Of a DNA stretch of 64,000 nucleotides, positions 45,132 through 52,775 are shown one piece after another; within the stretch, counting starts at the first letter, position 1, and the number at the start of each line of letters is the position of its first letter. Source of the stretch: Flagellimonas algicola (lineage in GTDB: Bacteria; Bacteroidota; Bacteroidia; Flavobacteriales; Flavobacteriaceae); the NCBI RefSeq assembly GCF_005937185.1, contig NZ_VCNI01000002.1:62001-126000 (forward strand). The letters run 5' to 3'. Position numbers and translations under genes: made by a program. The notes beneath the pieces were generated by a model. That model ran no database searches. It was not told where the DNA came from and saw only the letters and a program-made list of their open reading frames with translations.

Positions 45132-45166
45132 AAAAACAATCCAAAATACACATTTGGATTGTTTTT
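45132..45166 (-). terminator. Terminator after the second ExbD pair
   Basis: A perfect 14-bp stem AAAAACAATCCAAA (45132-45145) / TTTGGATTGTTTTT (45153-45166) with loop ATACACA. A-rich and T-rich flanks on both strands. Only 14 bp separate it from the ATG of the beta-barrel gene, so that gene depends on readthrough or on a very short promoter region inside the hairpin. Confidence 0.8.
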
Positions 45167-45184
45167 TAGCCAAAAATATCAGGC

Positions 45185-45661
45185 TTATTGTCCGGAAAGA
45201 CTGTTACCCTCGTAAGTGGTATAATTTACCTTTAACAAATTCACTTTTCGCAATTCTTCCTTGATATCGGAAACGATGCCCATGCCCACTTTTTTATCCA
45301 CTTTTAATGAAACCGTCACCAAATTTCTAATGGCTTCTGGTTTCTTGGCGAGCTCTGAAAGCACATAAGGGGCAACCTCATTCACATTGGCCAGTCTTTT
45401 GTCCAATTGGATTTTGGGTTCTGCCCCCAAAACCTTTACCAAATCCTCGGCGGGTTTCCCTACATATATCTCGATGACCCTATCCTTCTTTTCCAATTTT
45501 TTGACTTGATCCGCCATTGGAAGTTCGTTATCCACCAGCATAGGATAATCCTTGATGGTAGTCACCGTCATAAAAAAGAATAGGAGCATAAATACAATAT
45601 CCGGTAAGGACGCGGTTGAAATTGCCGGCATTCCTTTTTTGCTTTTTTTAAAATTTCCCAT
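45185..45661 (-). CDS. exbD: ExbD/TolR-family protein, second copy of the short type
   Basis: A 158-residue inner-membrane protein with a cytoplasmic tail, one membrane helix starting STASLPDIVFMLLFFFMTVTT with the essential Asp21, and a periplasmic domain. It is closely similar to the ExbD at 46469-46951 along its length (LEKKDRV..IYVGKP, EPKIQL, LKVNYTTYEGN). ExbD works with ExbB to transmit proton-motive force to TonB-dependent outer-membrane receptors. It follows the long-type ExbD at 45670-46290 by 8 bp, giving the same long-short order as the other pair. Confidence 0.92.
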   Translation of the reverse strand: MGNFKKSKKGMPAISTASLPDIVFMLLFFFMTVTTIKDYPMLVDNELPMADQVKKLEKKDRVIEIYVGKPAEDLVKVLGAEPKIQLDKRLANVNEVAPYVLSELAKKPEAIRNLVTVSLKVDKKVGMGIVSDIKEELRKVNLLKVNYTTYEGNSLSGQ

Positions 45662-45669
45662 GATCTTTC

Positions 45670-46290
45670 TTATTTAATTTGATTGGTTTGTGCCTCAGAC
45701 AACTGCATGGGAAACAAGTCTCTAATTGCCATAATATTCTCCTTCAGCACCTTTTTGATTTCCGATGGCGTCTCAGCATCAAAATAACGTTGCTCCATTT
45801 CCACAAAATCCATATTGAACAAACGTTGGGACTCCCTATTTCTTAATTCGTTGTATGCCGCTGTCAATTCATTTTGCACAGTGACATAAGTGCCATAGGT
45901 AGCCTCCCTATCACTATTCAAAGAAATAATAGCTTCCTTGGGATGGTCTGATGAATTAGGATTTCGGGCTCCTAGGCAATAGCTGCAATCGTCATTATCT
46001 CCTTGGCTCTCCCCACCATTATCCAGAAATGCTATAGCTGCATTTCGAAGGTCTTTGAGCTGCATTATTTCGCTTTCCACCATGAGTTCATCATTCTTGT
46101 TGAGAACGATCCTGAACACGTTTCGCTCATTGAACGTAATTGGTGGCGTAGGTTCCTTTGAAGGTAATTTTCTATCCAATCCCATATCGGTTTGGATGGT
46201 TGCCGTGACCAAGAAAAAGATAAGTAACAGAAAGGCAATATCTGCCATGGATCCGGCATTCACTTCCGGAATTTCGTTGTTTCTAGCCAT
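45670..46290 (-). CDS. exbD: ExbD/TolR-family protein, second copy of the long type (CxxC insert)
   Basis: A 206-residue ExbD with membrane helix GSMADIAFLLLIFFLVTAT (Asp17) and a long periplasmic domain. It carries an insert with CSYC (Cys102, Cys105) not found in ordinary ExbD, followed by a block ending YNELRNRESQRLF. It is a clear paralogue of 46964-47581. The frame is open to 46371, but MARNNEIPEVNAG matches the paralogue's start, fixing the ATG at 46290. A TAGTTTTG box (46379-46386) and a terminator at 46415-46447 upstream suggest the second pair has its own promoter. Confidence 0.92.
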   Translation of the reverse strand: MARNNEIPEVNAGSMADIAFLLLIFFLVTATIQTDMGLDRKLPSKEPTPPITFNERNVFRIVLNKNDELMVESEIMQLKDLRNAAIAFLDNGGESQGDNDDCSYCLGARNPNSSDHPKEAIISLNSDREATYGTYVTVQNELTAAYNELRNRESQRLFNMDFVEMEQRYFDAETPSEIKKVLKENIMAIRDLFPMQLSEAQTNQIK

Positions 46291-46378
46291 AATGAAAATA
46301 TTTAGTTGGACATATTGATTAAATAACCCAGTCGGGCTATCCAAACCATCACAACAATTATTCCAAAACACTGGAGAC

Positions 46379-46386
46379 CAAAACTA
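46379..46386 (-). promoter_or_regulatory. -7 box for the second ExbD pair
   Basis: TAGTTTTG on the minus strand matches TANNTTTG and lies between the first pair's terminator and the second pair's start. No TTG is seen at the -33 distance, so support is limited. Confidence 0.35.
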
Positions 46387-46414
46387 TCGGGAAGATTTCA
46401 TAAAAGTGCATAAA

Positions 46415-46447
46415 AAAACGCTCCAAATCTAAAACTTGGAGCGTTTT
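46415..46447 (-). terminator. Terminator after the first ExbD pair
   Basis: A perfect 12-bp stem AAAACGCTCCAA (46415-46426) / TTGGAGCGTTTT (46436-46447), loop of 9, followed on the minus strand by a run of T. It lies 21 bp past the exbD stop at 46469 and separates the exbB-exbD-exbD operon from the duplicated pair. Confidence 0.85.
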
Positions 46448-46468
46448 CCACTAAATCTAAGTTATTGT

Positions 46469-46951
46469 CTACTGCAGATTGTTGAAAGCATTACCTTCAT
46501 AAGTCGTATAGTTGACCTTAAGGGCATTTACTTCTCTCAATTGCTGCTTAATATCGGCAATAAGGCCCATATTGGCATTCTTATCCACCTTTAATGCGGT
46601 AGTCAATACATTTTGTAATTCTTGTGGTTTTTTGGCACGCTCTGCCAAAATATAAGATCCTACCTCATCTACATTCGCAAACTTATCATTCAATTGGATT
46701 TTTGGTTCAGTACCAAAAACCTTTTGATATTCTTGCGTAGGCTTTCCTACATAAATATAGACAACTCGGTCTTTTTTCTCCAACTTCTTGATTTCAGTTG
46801 CATTTGGAAGCGTATTTTCCACCAACAAAGAACTATCTTTCATCGTAGTTACTGTCATAAAAAAGAACAGTAGCATAAATACGATGTCTGGCAACGATGC
46901 GGTTGAAACCGCAGGCAAATCGCCATCTTTCTTTTTTGCAAACTTTGCCAT
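46469..46951 (-). CDS. exbD: ExbD/TolR-family protein, short type
   Basis: A 160-residue ExbD: cytoplasmic tail, membrane helix with STASLPDIVFMLLFFFMTVTT (Asp22), then a periplasmic domain with LEKKDRVVYIYVGKP and LKVNYTTYEGN. Fourth gene of the exbB operon, 12 bp after the long-type ExbD. The pairing of a long and a short ExbD behind one ExbB is usual for Bacteroidota. A terminator follows. Confidence 0.94.
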   Translation of the reverse strand: MAKFAKKKDGDLPAVSTASLPDIVFMLLFFFMTVTTMKDSSLLVENTLPNATEIKKLEKKDRVVYIYVGKPTQEYQKVFGTEPKIQLNDKFANVDEVGSYILAERAKKPQELQNVLTTALKVDKNANMGLIADIKQQLREVNALKVNYTTYEGNAFNNLQ

Positions 46952-46963
46952 ACGTTAATTACT

Positions 46964-47581
46964 TTAGTTACTTGTTGTTTCAGCTTCCGATAGTTTCTGT
47001 GGAAACATATCTTGAATCCTCTTTACATCATCCTTCAATTTTTCCAATTGTGATGCTGTAAATAAATCTTTGTTTTTTGGATCGAGATACTCCCCTTCCA
47101 TTTCAACAAACGATCTTCCAAAGATTCTTTGGGCTTCTCTATTTCTAAGGTCGTTGTAAGCTCCTACCAACTCATTCTGAACGGTGATATAGGTACTGTA
47201 TTTGGTTTCCCTATCATTCTTCAGAGAGATAATCGCTTTGGATGGGTTATCCGAGGAAGCTGGATCTTTTCGTCCCTTGCAATAATTGCAGGTACCATCC
47301 GCTCCATTTTCAAGAAAGTCCATAGCGGCTTTTCTCAAACCTTTTAAGTCCATCAACTCATCCTCAACCAACAATTGACCATTTTTATTGATGTTAACCG
47401 TAAAAATGTTCTTTTGCTTGATTACCACATCCTCCTCTGGCGGTTCCATTGGTGGCAACATACGATCCAATCCTGCATCTGTTTCAATGGTCGTGGTAAC
47501 CAGGAAAAAGATAAGCAATAGGAAAGCGATGTCTGCCATAGAACCGGCATTCACTTCTGGTGCTCCTTTTCTTCTAGGCAT
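46964..47581 (-). CDS. exbD: ExbD/TolR-family protein, long type with CxxC insert
   Basis: A 205-residue ExbD: MPRRKGAPEVNAG, membrane helix GSMADIAFLLLIFFLVTTT with Asp17, and a periplasmic domain with an inserted CNYC (Cys98, Cys101) in a Gly/Lys-rich segment. The C-terminal helix region (AYNDLRNREAQRIFG, then a stretch to KLSEAETTSN) extends the protein by 60-70 residues beyond E. coli ExbD. It lies 12 bp after a small membrane protein gene in the exbB operon. Its close paralogue is at 45670-46290. Confidence 0.94.
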   Translation of the reverse strand: MPRRKGAPEVNAGSMADIAFLLLIFFLVTTTIETDAGLDRMLPPMEPPEEDVVIKQKNIFTVNINKNGQLLVEDELMDLKGLRKAAMDFLENGADGTCNYCKGRKDPASSDNPSKAIISLKNDRETKYSTYITVQNELVGAYNDLRNREAQRIFGRSFVEMEGEYLDPKNKDLFTASQLEKLKDDVKRIQDMFPQKLSEAETTSN

Positions 47582-47593
47582 AACTTTGAGTTT

Positions 47594-48040
47594 TTACTTA
47601 ACAAACATTTTTTTCAACCCTGGAAAAACCATTAGAGCTACGGCTACGGCAGTTAGGATAAAGAAAACATTCAATCCCATGCCTATGTTTTTTACCGTTC
47701 CTTCCGTTGCGACAATGTTTGGATTGTTAGCAAATGAATCCGCTACCGCTTTAGCTTCTTCCGAAGAAGAAAGCCCGTACGAAATCGCGACCACAATGGC
47801 CAAACCTCCAAGCGCAAACAAGGTCTTCTTAAGGCTTCCCGGTGTAGAGAGTAATTTTTTCAATCCAAAAAACAAGGAGGCAACAACAGCTATTGCCAAT
47901 AATATGTACATGATAACGAACATGAAGTTCATTGATCCACTATTAATGGCATCCGGGTCATCAGCAGATGGTAAAGAGAACCAGAGTACGGCCGCAACCA
48001 ACCCGATGACAATCAATACTATTTTAATTATTTTATTCAT
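47594..48040 (-). CDS. Small four-helix membrane protein of the exbB operon
   Basis: A 148-residue protein with hydrophobic segments at about 5-22, 38-60, 72-88 and 119-140. No catalytic motif is seen. It sits between exbB (27 bp upstream) and the long exbD (12 bp downstream), so it is probably a component or assembly helper of the ExbB/ExbD motor. I recall a hypothetical gene at the same place in other flavobacterial exbB loci. It is not recognised as any named family. Confidence 0.75.
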   Translation of the reverse strand: MNKIIKIVLIVIGLVAAVLWFSLPSADDPDAINSGSMNFMFVIMYILLAIAVVASLFFGLKKLLSTPGSLKKTLFALGGLAIVVAISYGLSSSEEAKAVADSFANNPNIVATEGTVKNIGMGLNVFFILTAVAVALMVFPGLKKMFVK

Positions 48041-48067
48041 GATTCTCGATAGTTTTAAATTTCGTAA

Positions 48068-48802
48068 TTACTTTTTATGTGCTGCCAACATATCTATTAA
48101 AGATATGGAGGAGTCTTCCATGTCATTTACGATACTATCGATTTTTGCAATGATATAGTTGTAGAAAATTTGAAGGATAATCGCCGTGATCAAACCGAAT
48201 ACGGTTGTCAATAACGCCACCTGAATATCACCAGCGATCAAAGAGGCACTCAAGTTACCCACAGCTGCAATTTTCTGGAAGGCCGCAATCATACCAATTA
48301 CCGTACCCATGAACCCAAGCATGGGTGCAATAGCGATAAACAATGATAGCCAAGAAACGTTTTTCTCCAATTGCCCCATTTGAACCCCACCATAAGCCAC
48401 AACAGCTTTTTCAGCGGATTCCAAACCTTCACCGGCTCTATCCAAACCTTGGTAGAAAATGGAGGCAACAGGCCCTTTGGTGTTTCTGCACACTTCCTTA
48501 GCGGCTTCTACACCACCGGAAGCCAAAGCATCTTCCACTTGTTGCTTAAGTTTGGCAGAATTGGTGCTGGCCAAATTCAAATAAATTATTCTCTCAATGG
48601 CAACCGCCAATCCCAAGATTAAACATAAAAGTACGATTCCCATGAAAGCAGGACCCCCTTGGATAAATTGTTCTTTCAAAACCTGGGTGAAACCTTTGCT
48701 GGCTTCGGCCGCGGCTTCATCTTGAAACATAGCTGCAGAAGCAGATGTAGTTCCCATAACAAACATTCCGGCAGCAGCCAGAGTAAAGGATAATTTTTTC
48801 AT
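48068..48802 (-). CDS. exbB: MotA/TolQ/ExbB proton channel family protein
   Basis: A 244-residue inner-membrane protein that forms the pentameric proton channel with ExbD. It begins with a signal-like hydrophobic segment (MKKLSFTLAAAGMFVMGTTS), a second helix near 50-73, a cytoplasmic loop (about 75-150), and the two conserved C-terminal helices SWLSLFIAIAPMLGFMGTVIG and QVALLTTVFGLITAIILQIF, with the family's GTVIGM motif. First gene of the operon that continues with the small membrane protein and the ExbD pair. Confidence 0.95.
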   Translation of the reverse strand: MKKLSFTLAAAGMFVMGTTSASAAMFQDEAAAEASKGFTQVLKEQFIQGGPAFMGIVLLCLILGLAVAIERIIYLNLASTNSAKLKQQVEDALASGGVEAAKEVCRNTKGPVASIFYQGLDRAGEGLESAEKAVVAYGGVQMGQLEKNVSWLSLFIAIAPMLGFMGTVIGMIAAFQKIAAVGNLSASLIAGDIQVALLTTVFGLITAIILQIFYNYIIAKIDSIVNDMEDSSISLIDMLAAHKK

Positions 48803-48880
48803 TTTTCTAAAACTTAAATTTAGTTAGTTAATAATGTTAAAGATATAAAAATTTTAATACCAAAAAATTTTTATACCTAG

Positions 48881-48968
48881 CAGAGAGGAAGGGATTCGAA
48901 CCCTCGATACACTTTTGGTGTATACACACTTTCCAGGCGTGCGCCTTCGACCACTCGGCCACCTCTCT
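48881..48968 (-). tRNA. tRNA-Ser (anticodon GGA)
   Basis: On the minus strand the acceptor stem AGAGAGG pairs fully with CCTCTCT and the discriminator is G. The anticodon stem CACGC/GTGTG encloses CTGGAAA (anticodon GGA). A long variable arm (TATACACC..AAAAGTGTATC region) and T arm GAGGG-TTCGAAT-CCCTT follow. Class II tRNA of 88 nt. It stands alone between exbB and the asparaginase gene. Confidence 0.97.
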
Positions 48969-49037
48969 AATTAATCTCAGTATAGGCCGAGCAATAAACG
49001 AAAAAATAATTATTAAATGAAATTTAAGCCGTTAATT

Positions 49038-50063
49038 TTAGAGCATTTCGCCCCGTAAAGAAGTTTCGAAAATCGTTTTAAAAAGCCTACGCGAAACTTT
49101 GGTCCCCAGCAGGTACATTGCCTTGGTAATGGCTGCTTCCGTCGTAATATCCTTTCCGTTAATCAATTGCATTTGCTTGAGCCTTTCACTAGACTCATAA
49201 AGCCCCATGGCAACACTTCCTCCAGAACACTGGGTTACATTAATTATATGCAACCCTTTATCTACTGCATTCCCAATTTCAGACAAAAACCAATCATCCA
49301 TTGGAGCATTTCCAGCACCATAGGTTTCCAGAATCAAGACTTTTAATCCCGTTACTTGCAAAGCTGATTTTAGAACTTCATGGTTCAATCCCGGGAAAAG
49401 TTTAAGCACCATGACATTGTCATCCAAATTCTTGTGCACTTGTAAGGGTTTCGATTTTGAAGGTCGTTTCAATAGATAGGAATGATGCACATTAAGGTGC
49501 ACCCCAGATTCTACCAAAGGCGGATGGTTAAGCGAAGCAAATGCCTCAAAATGCTCTGCATTGATCTTGGTTGTCCTATTGGCCCGGTACAACTTATACT
49601 CAAAGTACAGCCCCACCTCTTGTATTACAGGTTTACCTTTGCTCTGTAGAGCAGCAATCTGAATGGAGGTAATCAAGTTTTCCTTGGCATCCGTGCGTAA
49701 GTCACCTATAGGCAACTGAGACCCCGTAAAGATGACAGGTTTAGCCAAATTCTCCAACATAAAACTTAGGGCCGAAGCCGAATAGCTCATGGTATCACTC
49801 CCATGCAATACCACAAAACCATCATAGGCCTTATAATTTTCCTCAATCATGGTAGCGATGGTTGCCCAGTATGTTGGATTCATGTTCGAAGAATCAATGG
49901 GATCCTCCAATGAAAGCCCTTGAATTTCGCAATCCAGCTGGTTCAGTTCAGGAATATTGTTGACCAGCTCTTCAAAATTGAACGCTTTTAGAGCCCCAGT
50001 CTCATAATCCTTGACCATTCCAATAGTACCTCCAGTATAGATCAACAAAATGTTTGTCTTCAT
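49038..50063 (-). CDS. ansA: Type I (cytoplasmic) L-asparaginase
   Basis: A 341-residue hydrolase that converts asparagine to aspartate and ammonia. It has YTGGTIGM (9-16) with the nucleophilic Thr and HGSDTM (87-92), the two active-site signatures, plus FTGSQLPIGDLRTDAKENL and LETYGAGNAP. No signal peptide, so it is the cytoplasmic low-affinity type. It follows tatD by 9 bp and is probably cotranscribed with it. Confidence 0.95.
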   Translation of the reverse strand: MKTNILLIYTGGTIGMVKDYETGALKAFNFEELVNNIPELNQLDCEIQGLSLEDPIDSSNMNPTYWATIATMIEENYKAYDGFVVLHGSDTMSYSASALSFMLENLAKPVIFTGSQLPIGDLRTDAKENLITSIQIAALQSKGKPVIQEVGLYFEYKLYRANRTTKINAEHFEAFASLNHPPLVESGVHLNVHHSYLLKRPSKSKPLQVHKNLDDNVMVLKLFPGLNHEVLKSALQVTGLKVLILETYGAGNAPMDDWFLSEIGNAVDKGLHIINVTQCSGGSVAMGLYESSERLKQMQLINGKDITTEAAITKAMYLLGTKVSRRLFKTIFETSLRGEML

Positions 50064-50072
50064 TTCTTCTGA

Positions 50073-50840
50073 TTAAATTCCAAAAACCTGTTTTGAATTC
50101 TCTGTCGTTATGCTGGCAATCTCTTCTTGGCTCATACCGTAGATCTCAGATAACTTTTCCAATACCTTAATTATATAGGAACTCTCATTTCGTTTTCCTC
50201 TAAAGGGCACCGGCGCCAAATAAGGGGAGTCCGTTTCAAGAACAATATGCTCCAAGTCCACTTCATGTAAGAACTGATCTATTTTTCCATTTTTGAAAGT
50301 TGCCACCCCTCCAATTCCCAATTTCATATTGAACGATATAGCACGATGCGCCTGCTCCAATGTTCCGGTAAAGCAATGGAATATGCCGTACAGGTCTTCA
50401 CTTTTTTCCTGTTCCAATACTTCAAATATCTCATCAAAGGATTCCCTGGAATGAATCACAATGGGAAGTTGGTATTTCTTGGCCAACCGGATCTGATATA
50501 CGAAAGCTTCCTGTTGTTGCTTCAAAAAGGATTTATCCCAGTACAAATCGATACCGATTTCACCCACCGCATAGAACTTGCGTTTGGCAAGCATCTCCTC
50601 CACATGTTGCAGTTCTTCCCTGAAGTTTTCTTTCACATGGGTAGGATGCAATCCCATCATCAAAAAAACGTTGTTGGGAAAGTCAGATTCCAAATCCAAC
50701 ATGGATTGGGTATAGGTGGAATCAATTGCGGGAATGAAGAATCGTTCCACGCCCAAATTCATCGCAGATTGTATGATTTGGGCACGATCTTCATCAAAGG
50801 CTTCGCTATACAAATGGGTATGTGTATCGGTTATAACCAT
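50073..50840 (-). CDS. tatD: TatD-family metal-dependent hydrolase
   Basis: A 255-residue TIM-barrel hydrolase. Metal ligands are visible in ITDTHTHLYSEAF (HxH), GEIGIDLYWD, IVIHSRES, GIFHCFTG and ETDSPYLAPVPFRGKRNES. Members are DNA 3'-5' exonucleases or D-aminoacyl-tRNA hydrolases; which applies here is not certain. A -7 box (50845-50852) lies only 4 bp upstream of the ATG, so the mRNA may be leaderless. Divergent from the retropepsin-like gene and followed by ansA. Confidence 0.93.
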   Translation of the reverse strand: MVITDTHTHLYSEAFDEDRAQIIQSAMNLGVERFFIPAIDSTYTQSMLDLESDFPNNVFLMMGLHPTHVKENFREELQHVEEMLAKRKFYAVGEIGIDLYWDKSFLKQQQEAFVYQIRLAKKYQLPIVIHSRESFDEIFEVLEQEKSEDLYGIFHCFTGTLEQAHRAISFNMKLGIGGVATFKNGKIDQFLHEVDLEHIVLETDSPYLAPVPFRGKRNESSYIIKVLEKLSEIYGMSQEEIASITTENSKQVFGI

Positions 50841-50844
50841 AAAG

Positions 50845-50852
50845 CAAAAATA
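50845..50852 (-). promoter_or_regulatory. -7 box immediately upstream of tatD (possible leaderless start)
   Basis: TATTTTTG on the minus strand is a perfect -7 match ending 4 bp before the ATG at 50840. A start of transcription 4-7 bases downstream would fall on or next to the ATG. No TTG is seen at -33. A divergent near-match TATCTTTA (50858-50865) may serve the plus-strand gene at 50878. Confidence 0.45.
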
Positions 50853-50877
50853 GGTTTATCTTTAATAAAAATCGTAG

Positions 50878-51321
50878 ATGAAAGCGCTCAAAAAATTCTT
50901 GAAATCCAAAAATTACGTGCGGATACCCTTGGTGCTGACCGCCACCAATCATTTTGAAATTTCAGCTATGATCAATGGGGTTTCAGGTCGATTTATTCTG
51001 GACACGGGAGCTTCCAATACCTGTGTGGGCATGGATAAAATAGACTATTTCAAGATGGTTTCTGAGGTATCGGATATTAAGGCAGCTGGGGCAGGCGCGA
51101 CCGAAATGGAAACCTTGGTCTCCGCAAAAAATAAAATTCAGATCGGATCTTGGTCCAAGAAAAAACAGAAAATTGTGTTGTTTGATTTGGTTCATGTCAA
51201 CCAAGCCTTGACCTCACATAATTCCCTACCTGTTGATGGTATTATTGGAGCGGATCTCCTTAAAAAAGGAAAGGCTGTTATCGACTACGATAAAAGGTGC
51301 TTGTTTTTAAAAACGCCGTGA
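50878..51321 (+). CDS. Retropepsin-like aspartic protease
   Basis: A 147-residue clan AA protein. FILDTGASNTCVG at 39-51 contains the DTGA active-site motif (Asp42), and the second half has PVDGIIGADLLKKGKAVIDY, the hydrophobic-hydrophobic-Gly and DY strand of the fold. One catalytic Asp per chain means it would work as a dimer, as in retroviral proteases. No membrane segment is apparent, so it may be cytoplasmic. Cellular targets of such bacterial proteins are unknown. It is divergent from tatD with 37 bp between starts. Confidence 0.85.
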   Translation: MKALKKFLKSKNYVRIPLVLTATNHFEISAMINGVSGRFILDTGASNTCVGMDKIDYFKMVSEVSDIKAAGAGATEMETLVSAKNKIQIGSWSKKKQKIVLFDLVHVNQALTSHNSLPVDGIIGADLLKKGKAVIDYDKRCLFLKTP

Positions 51322-51345
51322 ACAATTAACTGAAAACCTTCACCT

Positions 51346-51373
51346 TTATTGGTTATTGGTTATTGGTTATTGG
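51346..51373. repeat. Heptanucleotide array TTATTGG x 4
   Basis: Four perfect tandem copies of TTATTGG in the 203-bp gap between two convergent genes. The complement CCAATAA differs from the 1851-1979 unit (rotated CCAAGCA) at two positions. The remaining gap shows no gene. Confidence 0.9.
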
Positions 51374-51524
51374 TTAAACATAAAAAATGGAGAAAAGATG
51401 GGAGAATTAGTGGAATTTTCCCATTTTCAAATTCAAGCATTTTCACATTTATAGCTTGTGATAGACCCTAGAAAGTTACCTATCCAAAAAAGTACGTCCG
51501 AAACAAAATCGAACCTAACCTATC

Positions 51525-52748
51525 CTATAACTCAAGAGCTTTTTTCACATTGCCGTCCATCAGCAATTCTTCAGGACTTTCCAATGCTTCCTTCACGGCA
51601 ACCAAGAATCCAACGGATTCCTTTCCATCAATGATTCTATGATCATAGGACAACGCCACATACATAATAGGCGCTATGACTACCTGTCCATCCTTGGCAA
51701 TGGGGCGCTCCACAATATTGTGCATCCCCAAAATCGCACTTTGGGGAGGATTGATGATTGGTGTTGACAACATGGAACCAAATACTCCACCATTGGTAAT
51801 GGTAAAGGTGCCGCCGGTCATTTCGTCAACGGTAATTTCCCCTTCCCTTGCTCGGATTGCCAATCGTTTTACCTCAGATTCTACGCCTCGGAAAGTAAGG
51901 TTCTCCGCATTTCTAATTACGGGCACCATAAGTCCTTTAGGGCCTGATACCGCTATGCTGATATCACAAAAATCAAAGGACAACATTTCTTTTCCGTCAA
52001 TCATGGAGTTTACGGCCGGATACATTTCCAAAGCACGGACTACGGCTTTTGTGAAGAAAGACATGAACCCAAGGCTAACTCCGTGTTTTTCTTTAAAAGT
52101 TTCTTTGTATTCTTTTCGTAGCGCAAAAATGGGAGACATGTCCACTTCATTGAAGGTAGTCAACATGGCCGTTTCATTCTTGGCAGCAACCAAACGTTCG
52201 GCCACTTTTCTTCGAAGCATTGACAGCTTGGAACGGGATTCTCCTCTGTTTCCACCTGTTGGAGTTCCCATGGATGGAACTGCCTTTACCGCATCATCCT
52301 TGGTGATTCGTCCATCTCTTCCTGTTCCAGAAACTGAGGCTGCCTCAATGCCTTTCTCATCCAAAATTTTCTTAGCTGCGGGAGAAGGGGTTCCTGAAGC
52401 ATACGTTTCCTTTTTCGCTTCAACTGCTTTTGGAGCTTCCACTTTGGCAGGCTCTTCTTTCTGTTCTGATTTAGCTTCCGACGCAGGAGCTGCATCTCCT
52501 TCAGGTTTGGCGGCACTTGTATCAATCAAACATACCACTTCACCTACCGCAACGGCATCTCCTTCTTCAGCTTTTAAGGTTATGATTCCACTTTCTTCCG
52601 CCGGAAGTTCCAAAGTAGCTTTATCTGAATCGACCTCGGCAATGGCCTGATCCTTTTCCACATAATCCCCATCTTGCACCAACCACTCTGCTATTTCTAC
52701 CTCGGTTATGGATTCCCCTGGCGAGGGAACTTTCATTTCTAAAACCAT
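51525..52748 (-). CDS. odhB: 2-oxoglutarate dehydrogenase E2 (dihydrolipoamide succinyltransferase)
   Basis: A 407-residue core enzyme of the 2-oxoglutarate dehydrogenase complex in the TCA cycle. The lipoyl domain has [10 protein letters not shown] with the lipoylated Lys43. An Ala/Lys/Glu linker (about 80-115), a peripheral-subunit-binding domain ([26 protein letters not shown]) and the acyltransferase domain follow, ending with [16 protein letters not shown] that carries the catalytic His and Asp. It lies 27 bp after odhA on the same strand. No E3 gene is in the window. Confidence 0.98.
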   Translation of the reverse strand: MVLEMKVPSPGESITEVEIAEWLVQDGDYVEKDQAIAEVDSDKATLELPAEESGIITLKAEEGDAVAVGEVVCLIDTSAAKPEGDAAPASEAKSEQKEEPAKVEAPKAVEAKKETYASGTPSPAAKKILDEKGIEAASVSGTGRDGRITKDDAVKAVPSMGTPTGGNRGESRSKLSMLRRKVAERLVAAKNETAMLTTFNEVDMSPIFALRKEYKETFKEKHGVSLGFMSFFTKAVVRALEMYPAVNSMIDGKEMLSFDFCDISIAVSGPKGLMVPVIRNAENLTFRGVESEVKRLAIRAREGEITVDEMTGGTFTITNGGVFGSMLSTPIINPPQSAILGMHNIVERPIAKDGQVVIAPIMYVALSYDHRIIDGKESVGFLVAVKEALESPEELLMDGNVKKALEL

Positions 52749-52775
52749 GTTATTCTAGTTTTACGCTTTTGTAAT

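Noticed and set aside
47388..48158. 256-codon open frame opposite the small membrane protein and ExbD
   Set aside because: It spans several real genes on the other strand, and its hydrophobic stretches reflect the complementary strand of membrane helices.
51676..52650. 324-codon open frame on the plus strand opposite odhB
   Set aside because: It lies wholly antisense to a well-supported enzyme gene. Its low-complexity Ser/Ala/Thr composition mirrors the odhB codons, and no domain is visible.
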